Under the pieces are notes generated by a model. It made no database searches. It had not been told where the DNA came from and saw nothing but the letters and a program-made list of their open reading frames with translations. Of a stretch of DNA of 64,000 nt, positions 20,418 to 32,199 are shown in pieces. Source of the stretch: Aquatica leii (Eukaryota > Arthropoda > Insecta > Coleoptera > Lampyridae). Positions within the stretch are counted from its first letter, which is position 1; each line of letters begins with the position of its first letter. The stretch is from contig CM069436.1 of assembly GCA_035610365.1 (NCBI GenBank), positions 2,904,937 to 2,968,936 on the forward strand, read 5' to 3'. Both the position numbers and the translations under genes were made by a program.

Positions 20418-22165
20418 TATCTGTATGACGTGATTGCAGTTGGAAGGTCTGAAAAAAATTTGAACAACCTTAAAGAAGTTTTCCAATGACTACGTGTAGG
20501 AAATCTGAAATTAAGCACAAAAATTGTAACGTATTTAAAGAGGAATTGCAATACCTTCGCCATGTCGTATTTAGAGATGGAGTAAAGGCTGACTCAGACA
20601 AAGTCTGTAAACATGACCAAAACCAACTAACAAACATCAAGTTCGCAGTTTGCTAGGATTGTGCGATTACTATACCCAGATTTGCTAATATAGCCAAACC
20701 TTTGACAACGGTGACCAAAGTCACTTCGTCAATTTTAAGTTATCCAAGAAAAGATGAAAATTTTATTTTGGATACCAATGCAAGTAATCTGGTCATAAGT
20801 CCATTCACAGGTACAAAAAAAGTCATCGCGTATTTTAGCTAAGTTTTGTCCAAGCCACAAAGGAATTACTGCGTGTTTACAAAATAACTATTAGAAGTTG
20901 TTAAGTGCATAGAGCACTTTTATAAATACTTGTATACAGGCAAATTTTTACTAAAGACAGACCACGCCGTATTGAAAAAATTATTGCAGTTTCGTAATCC
21001 GAAAGGACAAGTGGAAAAATAGATCAAGAGATTTCAAGACTATGAATACGACACAAAACACCGTGCCGGAAGCAGTAATTAGCACGCTGATGTCTTGTGA
21101 AAGACACTATGTAGGCAGACTGAAGCTATTGTCCACGACTAGACAAAAAGATCAAGCATCTCTAAAGAACTGCTATGGCTGATGACCACCAGAAAATTGT
21201 ACAGTTACATCGTGCACAAGAAAATGATCCCGAATCAAGACTATTCGTAAACTAGAAATCAAATGACCGACGACCAACCTGGGAAAAATTAAGTGCTTTA
21301 GACAGAAACGTCAAAGCATACTGGGCACAATAAAACTCCTTGAAAGTGAAGGACGGTCTTCTTAAACAATCCCTAGAAAGTATTAAAGATACGTTAAACT
21401 GACTGCAGTTGATATGCGCAACAGCCGAGTATCAAAAGTGTCTCAGCATTTGGAAATGGATCCTCTCTTCACACAAGCACAGGCCAAGCACCATCATGTA
21501 TCATGCTCGGTCGCAAAATACGACTCCCATGCAACCTCCGATTTGGACAAAACCCGTAAGAAAAAAAATTCGGAGAAGACTACGTCAGCAAGTTGATGAA
21601 GAGGCTAGACGAAGTACATAAAGCGATTCATAAAAACACGCAAATTCTAGCGACTGAATGAAGACCACGTATGACGTCAAGGCACAAAACGGCGAGTTTC
21701 AACCAGGCGGCATAGTGCGGTTATATAATCCTCAGAGAAAACGTGGTTTGTCGCCAAAGCTGAAAGAACTATCGGAGGGCAGTTCTGTAGCATTATTAAT
21801 GACAAAGTTTCTTGAGACATTTACCTGTATTTATTTTCTAAAACTTTTTTTTAAAAAATTAAATTTCGTTTTGACGATATGTTTAACAAACTGGCATGTT
21901 TGGTCGCAAATCGCGAGTTGTGGTTTAAACATTTATTAATGTGAGTAATTCCGTTAATTCCAAATCTAACTTCAGCAAAATCCGCAAAACAAAATGCATC
22001 TACAGATTTTAAATAATCAAACAAAAAGTTATGCAGCTTATTACTGACGTCGTATACCGTATCCAAAAGCTACTCAGAAGCAAGTCAAAAGTGGTCCACA
22101 TTGATCGTATAGCCCCGTTTGCTGACGATAACAATGTTGACCAAGACCAGATACATCTGGAGTAA
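20418..22165 (+). pseudogene. Gypsy-type Pol fragment (RT end, RNase H, integrase)
   Basis: RT begins abruptly at YLYDVIAVGRS; the second position of the YLDD box is Tyr, so the catalytic site is lost. It continues NLKLS and EELQYLRHVVFRDGVKADSD (20510-20600). RNase H follows near 20760-21090 (KVIAYFS, LKTDHAVLKKLL, HRAGSSN). The integrase C-terminus reads YDVKAQNGEFQPGG..RLYN then KRGLSPKLKELSEG (21670-21790), and resumes as TDVVYRIQKLLRSKSKVVHI near 22035-22100. About 220 bp of foreign sequence splits these two integrase parts. Frameshifts and stops occur throughout. Confidence 0.75.
21807..22025. mobile_element. Small insertion in the integrase
   Basis: The segment breaks the integrase between SEGSSVALLM and TDVVYRI. 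It is AT-rich and non-coding. The flanks TAGCATTATTAATGAC and GCAGCTTATTACTGAC look like a diverged target-site duplication of about 16 bp, suggesting a short nonautonomous element. Ends are approximate. Confidence 0.4.
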
Positions 22166-22776
22166 GATCAAGTCAATAAAATATTCTTCGATAAGTTTAC
22201 GTGCATGCACGGGGTTCTAGAAAAAAAGGTTGGGGTTACGGCCGAGGCCTAACAATTCCTGTTTCAAGCACGAAGAGATTGCGCCATTACACACTGTGTG
22301 AGTAAAGACCTTGAAATGACGGAGTCAGATAAACTAAAACAACAGCAACCGGCGTTCGGCAAAGTCTGAAAACTATGTGATGACCGGTGCTCGATTTTCT
22401 TTGTGAAGAAATACTCATGGGTAAAGATGTTATACGAGAATATATGGCGGGGATTATAAAATCTCAAAAGAGAAATGAAGTTCCATAATATTAAGAAATT
22501 TGCAGTACCCAAGCTTGTAGCGGGTTATATTAACTGGATTCGAGGACAGTTCAAAATATGTTAGAGGTCGTCTTCCGAGGAACAAGCGTCCAAGTGTTTG
22601 TCTGCCGTCACTATCCAAATAGAACATTGAGCCGGAAAAAGTATATTGACCGCTACTTCTTTACGCAAAGAAGTTGCCAAAATCGAGAAAGCCTTGAAGT
22701 CAGTCAAAGCGATTACAGACCGAGACAGAGAGTTCTAGTTCTAAATAAGATAAAAACATAAAAGAGAATCCAAAAA

Positions 22777-23044
22777 AGTTGGAGTCAGTTTTAAGAATAA
22801 TTTAGCGGTGTAAAGAAATAAGTGCAAAATAAGTGTTTAACGTGTACCAGTGTAGATAAAAAAACAATCTTATCCGCGGAGAGTATACGATTACAGTGAT
22901 ATATAAATTAAAGATGTTGTTTTTATAAAATTGCTACTTTATTATTTATTTAGTTTGCATTGTGTGTTTATGTTTAATTAGATGTATAAAAAACGATAAG
23001 CATGTATAGTTAAAATAAACTAAGTTTTAAATTTGTTAAAATAA
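22777..23044 (+). repeat. 3' LTR of gypsy-type element A
   Basis: It starts AGTTGGAGTCAGT, ends near TTTGTTAAAATA, and has the same ordered blocks as the 5' LTR. The two LTRs differ by many substitutions and a roughly 30-bp length change, so insertion is old. A purine-rich stretch (AAAAGAGAATCCAAAAA) just before it may be the polypurine tract. The 600 bp between integrase and this LTR (22166-22776) has no recognised gene. Confidence 0.65.
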
Positions 23045-23499
23045 ATACATAAACAAATAAATGGTACTTACAAGTGAATTCTGTGCCACCTACCTGAAAC
23101 CAAAAGAAATATATCATTAGATTAATTTAATCTTTAATTTAAAAAAATGTAAAAATAATATCTAACTATATTTTATATATGATGTTACGTATTACCAGAG
23201 TGAACCAAACATACTTCTTTTTAAATGAGTCACTATACCTTTTTTCAAATTGAGATTAACCTCATCTCCCCCTTGCTTCCAATATAAGCTTTAATTATGT
23301 TGTGCAGCGTATTTTAAAATTTATGGTCAATTGTATACAAGAACCAATCTCATTTCAACGTTCAGTATACCCTAGATAGATCCACTTAACAAAAATTTTT
23401 TGATATTAGCGCAGTGTTACGAGAAAGTTCTATTTCTTTATTATTGCAACCATAAAAAATTGGCCGAGTCCAATCGCGAGCAGAACTTTCTCATTTTTA
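23045..23499. other. Spacer
   Basis: No gene is seen. An 11-bp inverted pair, GAGAAAGTTCT near 23421 and AGAACTTTCTC near 23481, flanks a 50-bp loop immediately left of the piggyBac element. Confidence 0.4.
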
Positions 23500-23503
23500 T
23501 TAA

Positions 23504-25867
23504 CCTTCGGATTACCAAGCAATTTTTGAGACGCCGATTACCAAGTGGGGTCAGATTTAACCCCAAGTTTTTTTTCTTATTTTGTAAAGAAAAACCAATT
23601 AATTTGTAATGATAACCTTTAATAATATTTTAAATTAACATTAGATTTCATATAAACTAATAAAAATATAAAAATAAAATGTAAACATAAATCAGTGAGA
23701 ACAACAACTATTACATATTATTGTAGTTTTTTTCTGGCAATGTTGTTTACATACAAAGAGTTTGCACTTTTCACATGTTTCCGAACATTTTTTGTCATTT
23801 GCTCTTGAATATATCTTACAACAACCTCTTTTTCGGCGAGCGATAGTTTCGTCTTGCGGTCCCACTTCCTCTGGTTCTGTGTCTGCCAAAACCATCGCTA
23901 TTGCATTCTGCACATGTCTTGGTAATCCTTAAAGTGTACGTTTTTTGATATGTGGGATTACTAATTCGAATCCAAGTTTTTGGAAAAATAATCTCCTTCG
24001 GGATGTTTTCCCTGTTTCAAAATTTCCAAATTTCGTAGTGTATAGAATAAATGCATTCGTGGCAGCAATATCAAGGAAATTAAAAAATAGAACCCAGCGA
24101 TTTTTATTTCGTCTGCATGAGTATTCCTTCGCCGTTTTATCGACGCTATCCACCGCTCCTTTGCAGCTATTATAGTCCAAGATAACTTGCGGTTTGTAAC
24201 TGAGGTCTTCTCCGGACAATTCCAAATCTTGGTGTTGCGTTGAAAGTAGCATAACGCTTCTATATTTTTTAGGTACGTAAGATACTAAAATTGTGTCTTC
24301 TCCATATAGAATTTCGCTTGAGTATTCTGCTCGATTTCTTTTTGGCAACAATTTTTTTGGTATTTCTCTACGTGTTTTACGAATTGTTTCGGTTAAGGTT
24401 TTTGATTGCTGCAGTAGCTCCTTCGCCAAAGACATAGACGTAAAAAAATTATATGTGGTAATACCATAACCCTCTCTCAAACCCTCAACCAAATCCAAAA
24501 CTACCCGCTTCCCTAGAAATGAAATTTTATACTCGTGCATAAAACGATAAAATTGTGTTTTACCTTGTTCCCGTTCTGAAGCGTTGTCTACAATTCCAGT
24601 ATATATTTGGAAATTCCAGCAATATCTGTTACTAACATCGCATAAAGCCCAGATTTTAATTCCGTATTTATCTGGCTTCGACTTCATATACACTCGAAAG
24701 GGACATTTTCCACGGAAAGGAACAAGTTGTTCATCAATACATACTTCAAGATTATTCGATTTTTTTGCAACTTGCAGCGAAAATATCGTGAATGTTACCA
24801 ATAGCTGCTAATTTATCTGTTGCCCGTCGTTCTTCTCGGGTGTCCATATCGTCAAATCAAATGTAATTCAAAAGGTCTCTCATTCGATTAGGAGACATTG
24901 CAGCACAAAAAATTGGTCTATGGAGAGACATGTATTTTGTCCTCCACAGCTCCAAAATATTGGTTCTTGGCGTGCTTTCAAACCACCAGCTAGAAGCAGT
25001 AATCCAAAAAATGCATGTAACTCATCCGCATCTACTGGCTTCCACGTATCGCCTACAATTCTTCTAGCTCGAATGTTTGTTTCTCTAAGTATTATGTCCA
25101 TAATGTCTTCCAAAATAAATAAATGGAAAGCATCTAGACATGTTGAAATATGTTCACTGAATTTTGTTAATCCTGGCGGCGTTTTTAGAATATTTCGCTA
25201 ATTTCGTCTTCTAACATGAGGCTTATCTTTTTTCCATATGGTACCATCTGTACTCACCAGTATATCTTTATCATTGGGCGAATTATCATCACTGTCATCG
25301 TCTTCCGAACTTTCAATCGGGTTTACATCAGGTACACTTACTTCTTCAAATTCGGCATCACTATCGTCAGATAAATTTCATCTTCAATTTCATTCAGTAA
25401 ATTAATATTGCTAGCTATTTCTTTCACTTCACGCTGAGACAAATATTTTCTAGCCCTAATTCAACAACAACTATTTCCAATCAAATGTAATAACACAGCA
25501 GACACACTTTTCAACTGATTCGAACAAACTCAGCGAATGTAATGACTAAAGACGGAATGGTAGTAATCATGATTTAGGCGAATAACACGTTAAAACAAGC
25601 AGATTGAATGACAAATGCATGCAGACAAAATATTAGAATTACTTTTTATAGCGTCGGTTACCAAGTGGACTCCAATATAACCCCAACGACAATATTTTTT
25701 TTACGTCGCAAAACAAATAACAATTGAAAAATTTGTTATATTTTATTAAACATTGTTGAAAGAAACTCAGCTAAAAAAATATTGGGACAGTTGTAAAAAA
25801 AACTTAAGAAAAGACAACAAAAGCAATACGTCTGGGGTCAAAAAAGACCCCAATAGTAATCGGAAGG
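23504..25867 (-). mobile_element. piggyBac-like DNA transposon
   Basis: The element is bounded by TTAA at 23500-23503 and 25868-25871, the required piggyBac target site. Its ends are inverted: CCTTCGGATTACCAAG on the left and TAGTAATCGGAAGG on the right. Just inside, related sequences GATTACCAAGTGGGGTC and GGTTACCAAGTGGACTCC (23536 and 25660) occur in the same orientation, each followed by an AACCCC block. The transposase lies on the minus strand. Both termini and the TTAA duplication are intact while the gene is not, so the copy could only move if supplied in trans. Confidence 0.9.
23692..25380 (-). pseudogene. piggyBac-like transposase
   Basis: In order on the minus strand: an acidic N-terminal stretch (to about 25250), DGTIWKK, ILEDIMDIILRETNIRARR, FGLLLLAGGLKARQEPIFW (25113-24900), then TREERRATDKLAAI in another frame (24850-24800). 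CIDEQLVPFRGKCPF and KPDKYGIKIWALCD follow, the first catalytic-Asp region. Then come a YNFFTS block and DSVDKTAKEYSCRRNKNRW. The C-terminal cysteine-rich domain is C..C......C....H..C...C, ending CNSCCSH (23692-23790). The main catalytic part is open from 24801 to 23932, and a single TAA at 23929-23931 separates it in-frame from the Cys-rich tail. Two frame changes near 24810-24880 disrupt the middle. Confidence 0.85.
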
Positions 25868-25871
25868 TTAA

Positions 25872-26650
25872 GGAACATTTAATAAAAATCCATAGCGACT
25901 TTTTTCAATCAAAAAAAAAAATATATTAAAAAACTGACGTTACAAGAATTCATAGGAACAACATTTAAGAGAGATGTCGATAGACTGCGTGCTTATAATA
26001 TTTCTTTAATGATCGGTATAGTCTCTTTAGACAAAAATAAGAGAAGGTTGGTACCGGAAAGATTGTTACCTTTGCCATTTTCCAAAAAGATTCTACCATG
26101 ACTCTCGTCAATTTCGGCTAATCACAAACAAGCACCCTACTATATCTACTACCTTGCCCGAGGGCAATTCGAAGGTTTAAAAAAAGATCTCCCAGCTGAA
26201 AAAATGACTCTGTTGTTGACTAGTCAAATTATTTTGATAACTACGAGAAGAGATCTGAGCCGCAGGTCTTTACTGCTTAATGAACATCAAAAACTGGGTG
26301 TCCAACTCACGCTTTTCTTGTCTCCGTCGCCCGCCACTAGCACTAAGTCACAACTGGGCAGTAAAGGCCATCATTGATCTCACCTGCGTGCCGTAGTCCC
26401 CTTAGAAGTCGTTGTCCACGTCGCACGAAAGCCGTATTCGCACCCTAAACCCGTCGTAGCCCTCGCTGTAGCCGCTTTGCTTTACGACAACTACAAGCAG
26501 CCGAGACACACCCCCGCCATGGTCCTGTTACGATGCCACCACCGCCTGTCGTTGCTTGTCTAACGCAAGATTTTTAAATACGGGATTTACTGTCTGTGAA
26601 CATGTATTTATTCCTCGTGTTGTGACTTTCAAAGCTATAAGACATACTAT
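25872..26650. other. Unassigned stretch with a GC-richer block
   Basis: No gene is recognised. At 26310-26560 the sequence is much richer in G and C than its surroundings (repeated CGTCGC, GCCG, CGTAG words). It has no long open frame in either direction. It could be part of a decayed element. Confidence 0.3.
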
Positions 26651-27210
26651 TGGCCCGAAGACCATACGCGTTTAGTTCGGTTCAAAGTACCAACTCTCTA
26701 GTGCGGCTCTACCCTCAACAAAATTTCCGCAACCTCTTCTATGCGGTACGACTCGGTTATTGTTTTTAATAGTTCGAAGCTCGTCGGAATGGTATGACTC
26801 AACCATTTAACAAATGACTGTAATGCAATATCTATGGTTACAGTGTTTATTGGTCGCCGAGCAAGAATTCTTGTACTGATCTCTAACACTAATAGACACA
26901 CTAATTCGTATTGTCCGATAACGTTGCTAACGAAATTAGGCAAACTATTCAACCTTCTCAACACTTGTCAAAAAGATACATACATATATGTATCGAGTAG
27001 ATCCATAACATATTTTACGAAATTTTTACGTTTAGTTTTTACTACACGATTTACAAAGGGATGTTCACAAAGCTCGGTTTTTGAAGTGAACGATTATTAG
27101 ACAAAGATTTACCAGCGACATTTTTGCTTATGCGAAGATCACCGTCAGTGTTCGCAAGGTACCGACAAGACTTGAAAGTAAAATCTAACTTATGCCTAAA
27201 TATTAGGACA
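26650..27210 (+). pseudogene. R1-like reverse transcriptase scrap
   Basis: At 26985-27200 the plus strand parallels the copy at 42950-43200: SSRSITYFTKF against SNRSITYSANV, then FTKGCSQSSVFE against LTKGCPQGSVFE, then KDLPATFLLM and a region ending NLCLNI. The YADD codons are damaged by a short deletion. Before 26985 the similarity stops. The 88-residue minus-strand open frame at 26698-26964 has no recognised domain. Confidence 0.6.
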
Positions 27211-28996
27211 TTACTTCTTGTACTTGTTTTTTTTCTACAAAAACTCTCATTTTGAATGTTTCTGGCATTGTCTATAATGATGGCGTCTTATCTTTCGTTA
27301 CAGATTTTATATCCTCCACTAGATCTCCACGGTAATTTTTGTGCTGATTTTGCTGCCCTTCTTAATGATCTGGATAGTTATACTTGAATTCTATGTCTCA
27401 AGGAATTGTTACTTCTTGAGCTAAGTTCTCTCCTCCATATTAAAACAGCTCGTTTGTGATATTGCTAATTCCATAATATTATGTTCTTTAACTTACTGAT
27501 AAACATTTTCAGTAAGAGACATAATTGTACGCTGGGAATTGTTCGTCTACAACTTCTTGTTTCTCACAATTTTAATTCATTATATTAACAATATTCTTTT
27601 ATTGACACATTTATTGTATTTGATTGTTTTATCACCACAAATTTAGTTCACATATTTTCCGAGTCCCTTGTTTGACCAGATGAGCTGTAACCGAAACCTA
27701 GACTCATAACTGAACTCAAGATTGTTGTATTTGTAACTAAAAAATTTATGTAAAGAAAAAAATTTTCATTTTGTCAATGTGCAATTATTGTAATTAAAAA
27801 ACCTAAAAAGTTGAGTCAAATTTAGTTCCTGTAAATTGCTAAACTTCTACAGTTACATTGCTAGTAGAACCATCTGTGAGTAGAAACAAGTCCATGGATT
27901 CAGAAAAAGATAAAACGTCGTTCTACGCGTCAAATACAAACGGTTAATACAAAATATTGACCAATTTATTAAAAAATAAGTGACAAAACCACAATTTAGA
28001 AAAAAGTATAATATTACTGATTTCGTTACAGATTTTGCAAATATTGTATAATTAAAATTTTATCAATCGATAAATGAAGTAGTTTTTCTGTTTACAGAAC
28101 TGTCAATAATAAGCTTATTTATAATTGTAGGAAAAAATCCACCTGTATTTAGCGCTTTATTTATCCAAGTAAATTTATAATTTATTACGTGACTGTGTTT
28201 TACAGAACGTTACAAATTAATTTTTTATAAACATCTCACATAAATTTTAAAATATTTGTGACTTTTAAGGTTTTTTTTGTTATGTGTGTTGAAAATGGAG
28301 AAAACAAAATATATTTTCCACTTATTTTATAATAACGTTTATCGATTCAACTGCGACAAATTCCCACAGAACTGTAACTTCCCTACAGCTAATATCAGAA
28401 ATAATGATGGAGTAGTACATTGGTCAACAAACGTCATACTTTGTACAAAATAATAGAAAGAAATACGGCTTTGAAGTCCTCAAAATATTGAATTTAGGGC
28501 GAGATTCCTGTTACTCACGCATTTTGTGTTGTTGCCAACTAAATAGGATTATTGTGTCAGTTCAAGTGATATTCTTCAAAAGCATTACGTTCTAAATCTC
28601 ATTGTATTAACGTTCAAATTTATTCGTTCTCGCTACTTCTAAGTAAAAGTCTTCCGGGAATAATTACATGGTTAAGATTATAATAACATAGATTTAGAAG
28701 TTTATTTTAATTAAATCTAAAATTCTTTTGTTTCAAAAATGAAAAGAATTTAAACATGAGCAAAAAGTACAGAAAACTATATACTCGTTTTCTGTTAATA
28801 AGCACACAAAATGGTTTTATGTATTATTGAAGAGGACTAACAACTAAAGCCGGTATATGTGTGGTAAAAGATATGCAAAACCTTTACTTTCTATTAGTAC
28901 TCCAAACTGTGATACCTAAGCTTATCATCGTTTAAAAAATTCCACTTTCGGTACCGCGTCGAACGTTCCAGAACGTTTCGAGTATGTTACTTTACT
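27211..28996. other. AT-rich spacer
   Basis: Nothing is recognised in this 1.8-kb stretch; there is no open frame above background, RNA gene or terminal repeat. Confidence 0.5.
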
Positions 28997-28998
28997 AT

Positions 28999-29100
28999 AC
29001 AGGGTGAAAATAGCGTAAAATTATCTTAAAATAAGTTTTATCAAATCAAATTCTCCATCTCCTAAAATTATCTTCAGTTATACAGAGTGTCCCATATCTG
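28999..29100. repeat. Short mariner-type terminal fragments
   Basis: TA-CAGGGTGAAAATAGCG at 28997 and TA-CAGAGTGTCCCATA near 29085 resemble the CAGGGTGTCCCA terminus of the DD41D element at 32200. The first also contains TTATCTTAAAATAAGTTTTA, present in reverse complement at 39673-39692 beside another CCCTG-TA end. These look like ends of small nonautonomous relatives. Confidence 0.4.
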
Positions 29101-29178
29101 CTGGGCCGGACCCAACTTCATTTTTTCAAAGGAAATGATACAATTTTTATTGCATTTTTGGATTTCTTAATAATAAAA

Positions 29179-31950
29179 AAACTGGTTTGGTCAGCACACG
29201 AATTTCCTATAAGGAATAATAAAGAAATATTTACATATTTTTTTAAGGTTACGCTGTCATAAAGCAATTTGAAGTGATATGTACACGTTTGTATTGATTT
29301 CCTAGCATATTTGTGCGCCTCGATATTACTTACCCTTTAGTAAATCAGTAAAAAAATCGTCGCAGGCAGGATTCGAAACTATATTATATTTATGAATTTA
29401 TTTTAAATAACAAACTAAATATCTGATAAATTATTGTTAGAAATTTTTTTATTTGAATAAATTGTTAGGAAGAATTATCTCTATAAGAAACTGTAAAAGT
29501 AACTCGAATAATTTACATACGTACAAAATTATATAAGAAAAACAGTTAAAAATGACGAATACACCCACTTCCGGTTTCTTTATCAAATCCATATTTTGAT
29601 AGAAGCGAGAAAATATGAAAAGCCAGGTACATATCAAACTTCAAGTAATTAGGACTTTTGGTTCGAGTTATCGTGGGTACATCCAAAGATATTTTAAATA
29701 AGATGCAGCATTTTGTATACAAACAAGTCAAATATCTTATAAACTGTTAATGTTAGAAAATTTTTTTATTGAAATAAATTATTAGAAAGAATTAACTCTA
29801 TAAGAAACTGTAAGCATAATTGAAATAATTCACATACGTACAAAATTGTATAAAAAAAAACGTTAAAAATGGCGGTTTCTTTATCAAACCCATCTTTTGA
29901 TAGAACCGAGAGAATATGAGAAGCCAGCTCCATACCAAATTTCAAGTAATTAGGACTTTTGGTTCGAGAGTCATCGTGGGTATATCCAAAAATAATTTAA
30001 AAAAGATGCAGCACTCCCTATATAAACAAGTCAAAAGAATTTAGAGAAAAATTGTTATTTTTTAATGTATCATGCCTTCCTTTCAAGATATGGAATTTTT
30101 TTCTAAAAAAAATTGTCGTAGGCTGGATTCGAACGTAGGATCATATATGGAAATCAATTTCAATTATAAATCAAATATCTAATAAACTGTTGGTGTTAGA
30201 AATTTTTATTTGAACAAATGGTTAAAAAGAATTAACTCTATAAGAAACTGTAAAAATCATTCGAATAATTTACATACGTACGAAATTATATTAAAAAAAA
30301 CTGTTAAAAATGGCGACACCCACTTTCGGTTTCTTTATCATGTAACGAAACGGCAGAGGTGGCCGTAATTGTTTTGAAAATTATATATAAATTTGGTCCA
30401 ATTACGCGTGAGCTTTGGACGCTCGGCTGCGGACCACCTCTACCGCTTCGAAGCGCGCGACTCTCCCCTGCCGAATAACCAGTCAACCAGAACGAAACAA
30501 CGAATAAAAGCCGCCGTCAACGTTGAAAACTCTCTCTCTGCCGAGACCCGTTCTGGTAGAACCTCTTTTCCGAAACCCGACCTGTGTTTATCCGATTCTT
30601 ATTACTTCACGACTTCATGCTTTTGTACCCGGCTAACTCTTTTCCGAACCGATCCTGATCCTATATAATTGTAAGCACCGACTAACCAAAACCTGCTATC
30701 GTACCTGGACATTCTCAACTCATACCGACCCGCTTCGACCCTGCTACTCTTACGATTTTTGCATTCACTTTGCCGTTTTGTATTAGAACCCTGTTACGTC
30801 CAAACGCCCTCCCTCAAGTTGACCACAAGCTCCGGTTTCACCGAATAGTATTTGTTCATAGCGCACCTCAGTCCGTTAGTGAAGGGACAAATCACTTGCA
30901 CCAGGCTGGTGTAGGATTTGTCTTGCGTAACTTAAATCTACAGTTACTTTCAACCCTTAATGTAGTTGAAGTTGATGCGTTGAGCTACTGCTTGAGCCAG
31001 GCTGGTTTAAAGTATCTCAATACGTTTAGCATCGCTACATTTTGGTTTCGGGCTGAGATCTAAAAGTAATCATTTCAAATCGGTGTCAATTTTGAAATAC
31101 TCACCTGAACTTGCCGAAGTTTCGATTCACCGTATAACTAAACCGCAACAACCCATAATAGTAATAACGTTATTGAATTTCACCGTGTTATTTGTCTGAA
31201 ACGTTGTCATTAATAGACACGTGGTCAACCCGTCGTAAATTAGAAATCAAACTCAGTTTACCGTAGCAGTGTCTTCCCTGGAAAGCTTAATTTGTTACAC
31301 CTGTCTTATAACCTTTATTATCATACCCGAATAATTTTCCGCTTTTATCCCTGTTAAATTAATGTTAGCACAGTTTTCAACAGAATTGTAACCACGCCAT
31401 TTACGCTTATCATACTTCTAGAAAAGTACAGGTTTTTTTGCAGGTTAAATTGTGTGGGCCGCATTCAATCAAGTTCGATTTCACGGAAAGTGGTAGGCCG
31501 CATTCCACCGAAGTTAATAACATTAATAAAATACATTTTATTTGTTATGAAACAGGAAATAAAACTACACCACCTGTAGAGATTTATTGTTACAATTACA
31601 TATTTAATTTGCAGAATAAATGTATGTTAATTGTGTTTAAATTAATAACGATTTAAATCCAACGCCGAGACTGTGAGCCACCGGGGTGTTACAATCAGAC
31701 CCATATCTTGATAGAACCGAGAGAATATGAAAAACCAACTCCATATCAAATTTTAAGTTACTAGGACTTTTGGTTCGAGAATTATCGTGGGTACATCTTT
31801 ACACACACACAGACACCCAAAATTTTTTTGTCAAAAATACTTTTTTTTCTGATTCAGGAGACCTTGAAACGTGAAATTATGCAAAAAAAAAATTGAAAAA
31901 AAAATGCGATCGCGATACTTTCCTTATAGGAAAGTAATAAAGGCCAGTTT
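29179..31950. repeat. Dispersed repeat R, copy 2, split by a solo LTR
   Basis: It begins AAACTGGTTTGG with TTTCCTATAAGGAA and ends TTTCCTTATAGGAAAGT...GGCCAGTTT, inverted relative to the start. It contains at least three unit remnants (CGCAGGCAGGATTCGAA at 29361, a unit lacking that box near 29735, CGTAGGCTGGATTCGAA at 30117) plus a tail unit after the LTR. The final 150 bp (ACACACACAGACACCC, then A-rich, then GCGATCGCGATACTTTCC) is not present in copy 1. Overall identity to copy 1 is high over shared units (roughly 85-90% by eye). Confidence 0.75.
30341..31693. mobile_element. Solo LTR, 1353 bp, with 4-bp target-site duplication
   Basis: It starts TGTAAC and ends GTTACA, a perfect inverted terminus with TG...CA. 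It is flanked by ATCA on both sides (30337-30340 and 31694-31697). Removing it and one ATCA rejoins TTTCTTTATCA to GACCCAT...GATAGAACC, which matches the uninterrupted repeat R sequence elsewhere. No coding motif lies inside; open frames of up to 97 residues have no recognised content. The length and a 4-bp duplication fit Ty3/gypsy or Bel/Pao type LTRs; family not determinable. Solo LTRs arise by recombination between the two LTRs of a full element. Confidence 0.85.
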
Positions 31951-31975
31951 AATGACCTTCTTTATGCTTTAAACC

Positions 31976-32105
31976 AGTGATTCCCAAAGTGGTCTATATC
32001 GACCCCCAGGGGTCTATGACAACCTGCATGGGGTCTACGTCAGCGAAAAAAAATTTGGGGGTCATGAAATGAAAATAGGGGTCCATGATAGTGGATCTCA
32101 ACATA
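31976..32105 (+). repeat. hAT-type terminal fragment
   Basis: CAGTGATTCCCAAAGTGG followed by paired runs (CGACCCCCAGGGGTC, GGGGTCTACG, GGGGGTCATGAAATG, GGGGTCCATG) is the usual look of a hAT transposon end with subterminal repeats. Its partner terminus is not found. The mariner at 32200 lies just inside and may have inserted into it. Confidence 0.5.
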
Positions 32106-32199
32106 CACTGATAGTTCCTATTTACTTACATTATTCTATCTTATAATATAAAGACATATACATAATTTATAAAAGTAAAAAAGTAAAAAAATTATTATA

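Larger units (their letters stand above)
18328..23044 (+). mobile_element. Decayed Ty3/gypsy-type LTR retrotransposon A
   Basis: Two related LTRs (18328-18564 and 22777-23044) flank an interior whose right half is gypsy-order pol: RT end, RNase H, integrase. A leader motif GACGTCAGGTGTAGGAT directly follows the 5' LTR, at the place of the primer-binding site. The left half of the interior no longer shows gag. It holds instead a compositionally odd GC-rich block (18600-18840), a degenerate tandem array (19225-19460) and a foldback element (19700-19956), so gag, protease and most of RT have been deleted or replaced. No obvious flanking duplication is seen. Confidence 0.75.

Noticed and set aside
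26698..26964. 88-residue minus-strand open frame with a hydrophobic helix-like stretch
   Set aside because: Looks protein-like but has no recognised domain, no relatives in the window and lies against an R1-like scrap on the other strand; kept only as a note.
30393..31063. 91- and 97-residue plus-strand open frames as genes
   Set aside because: They lie wholly inside a solo LTR with clear TG...CA ends and a target-site duplication; no domain is recognised.
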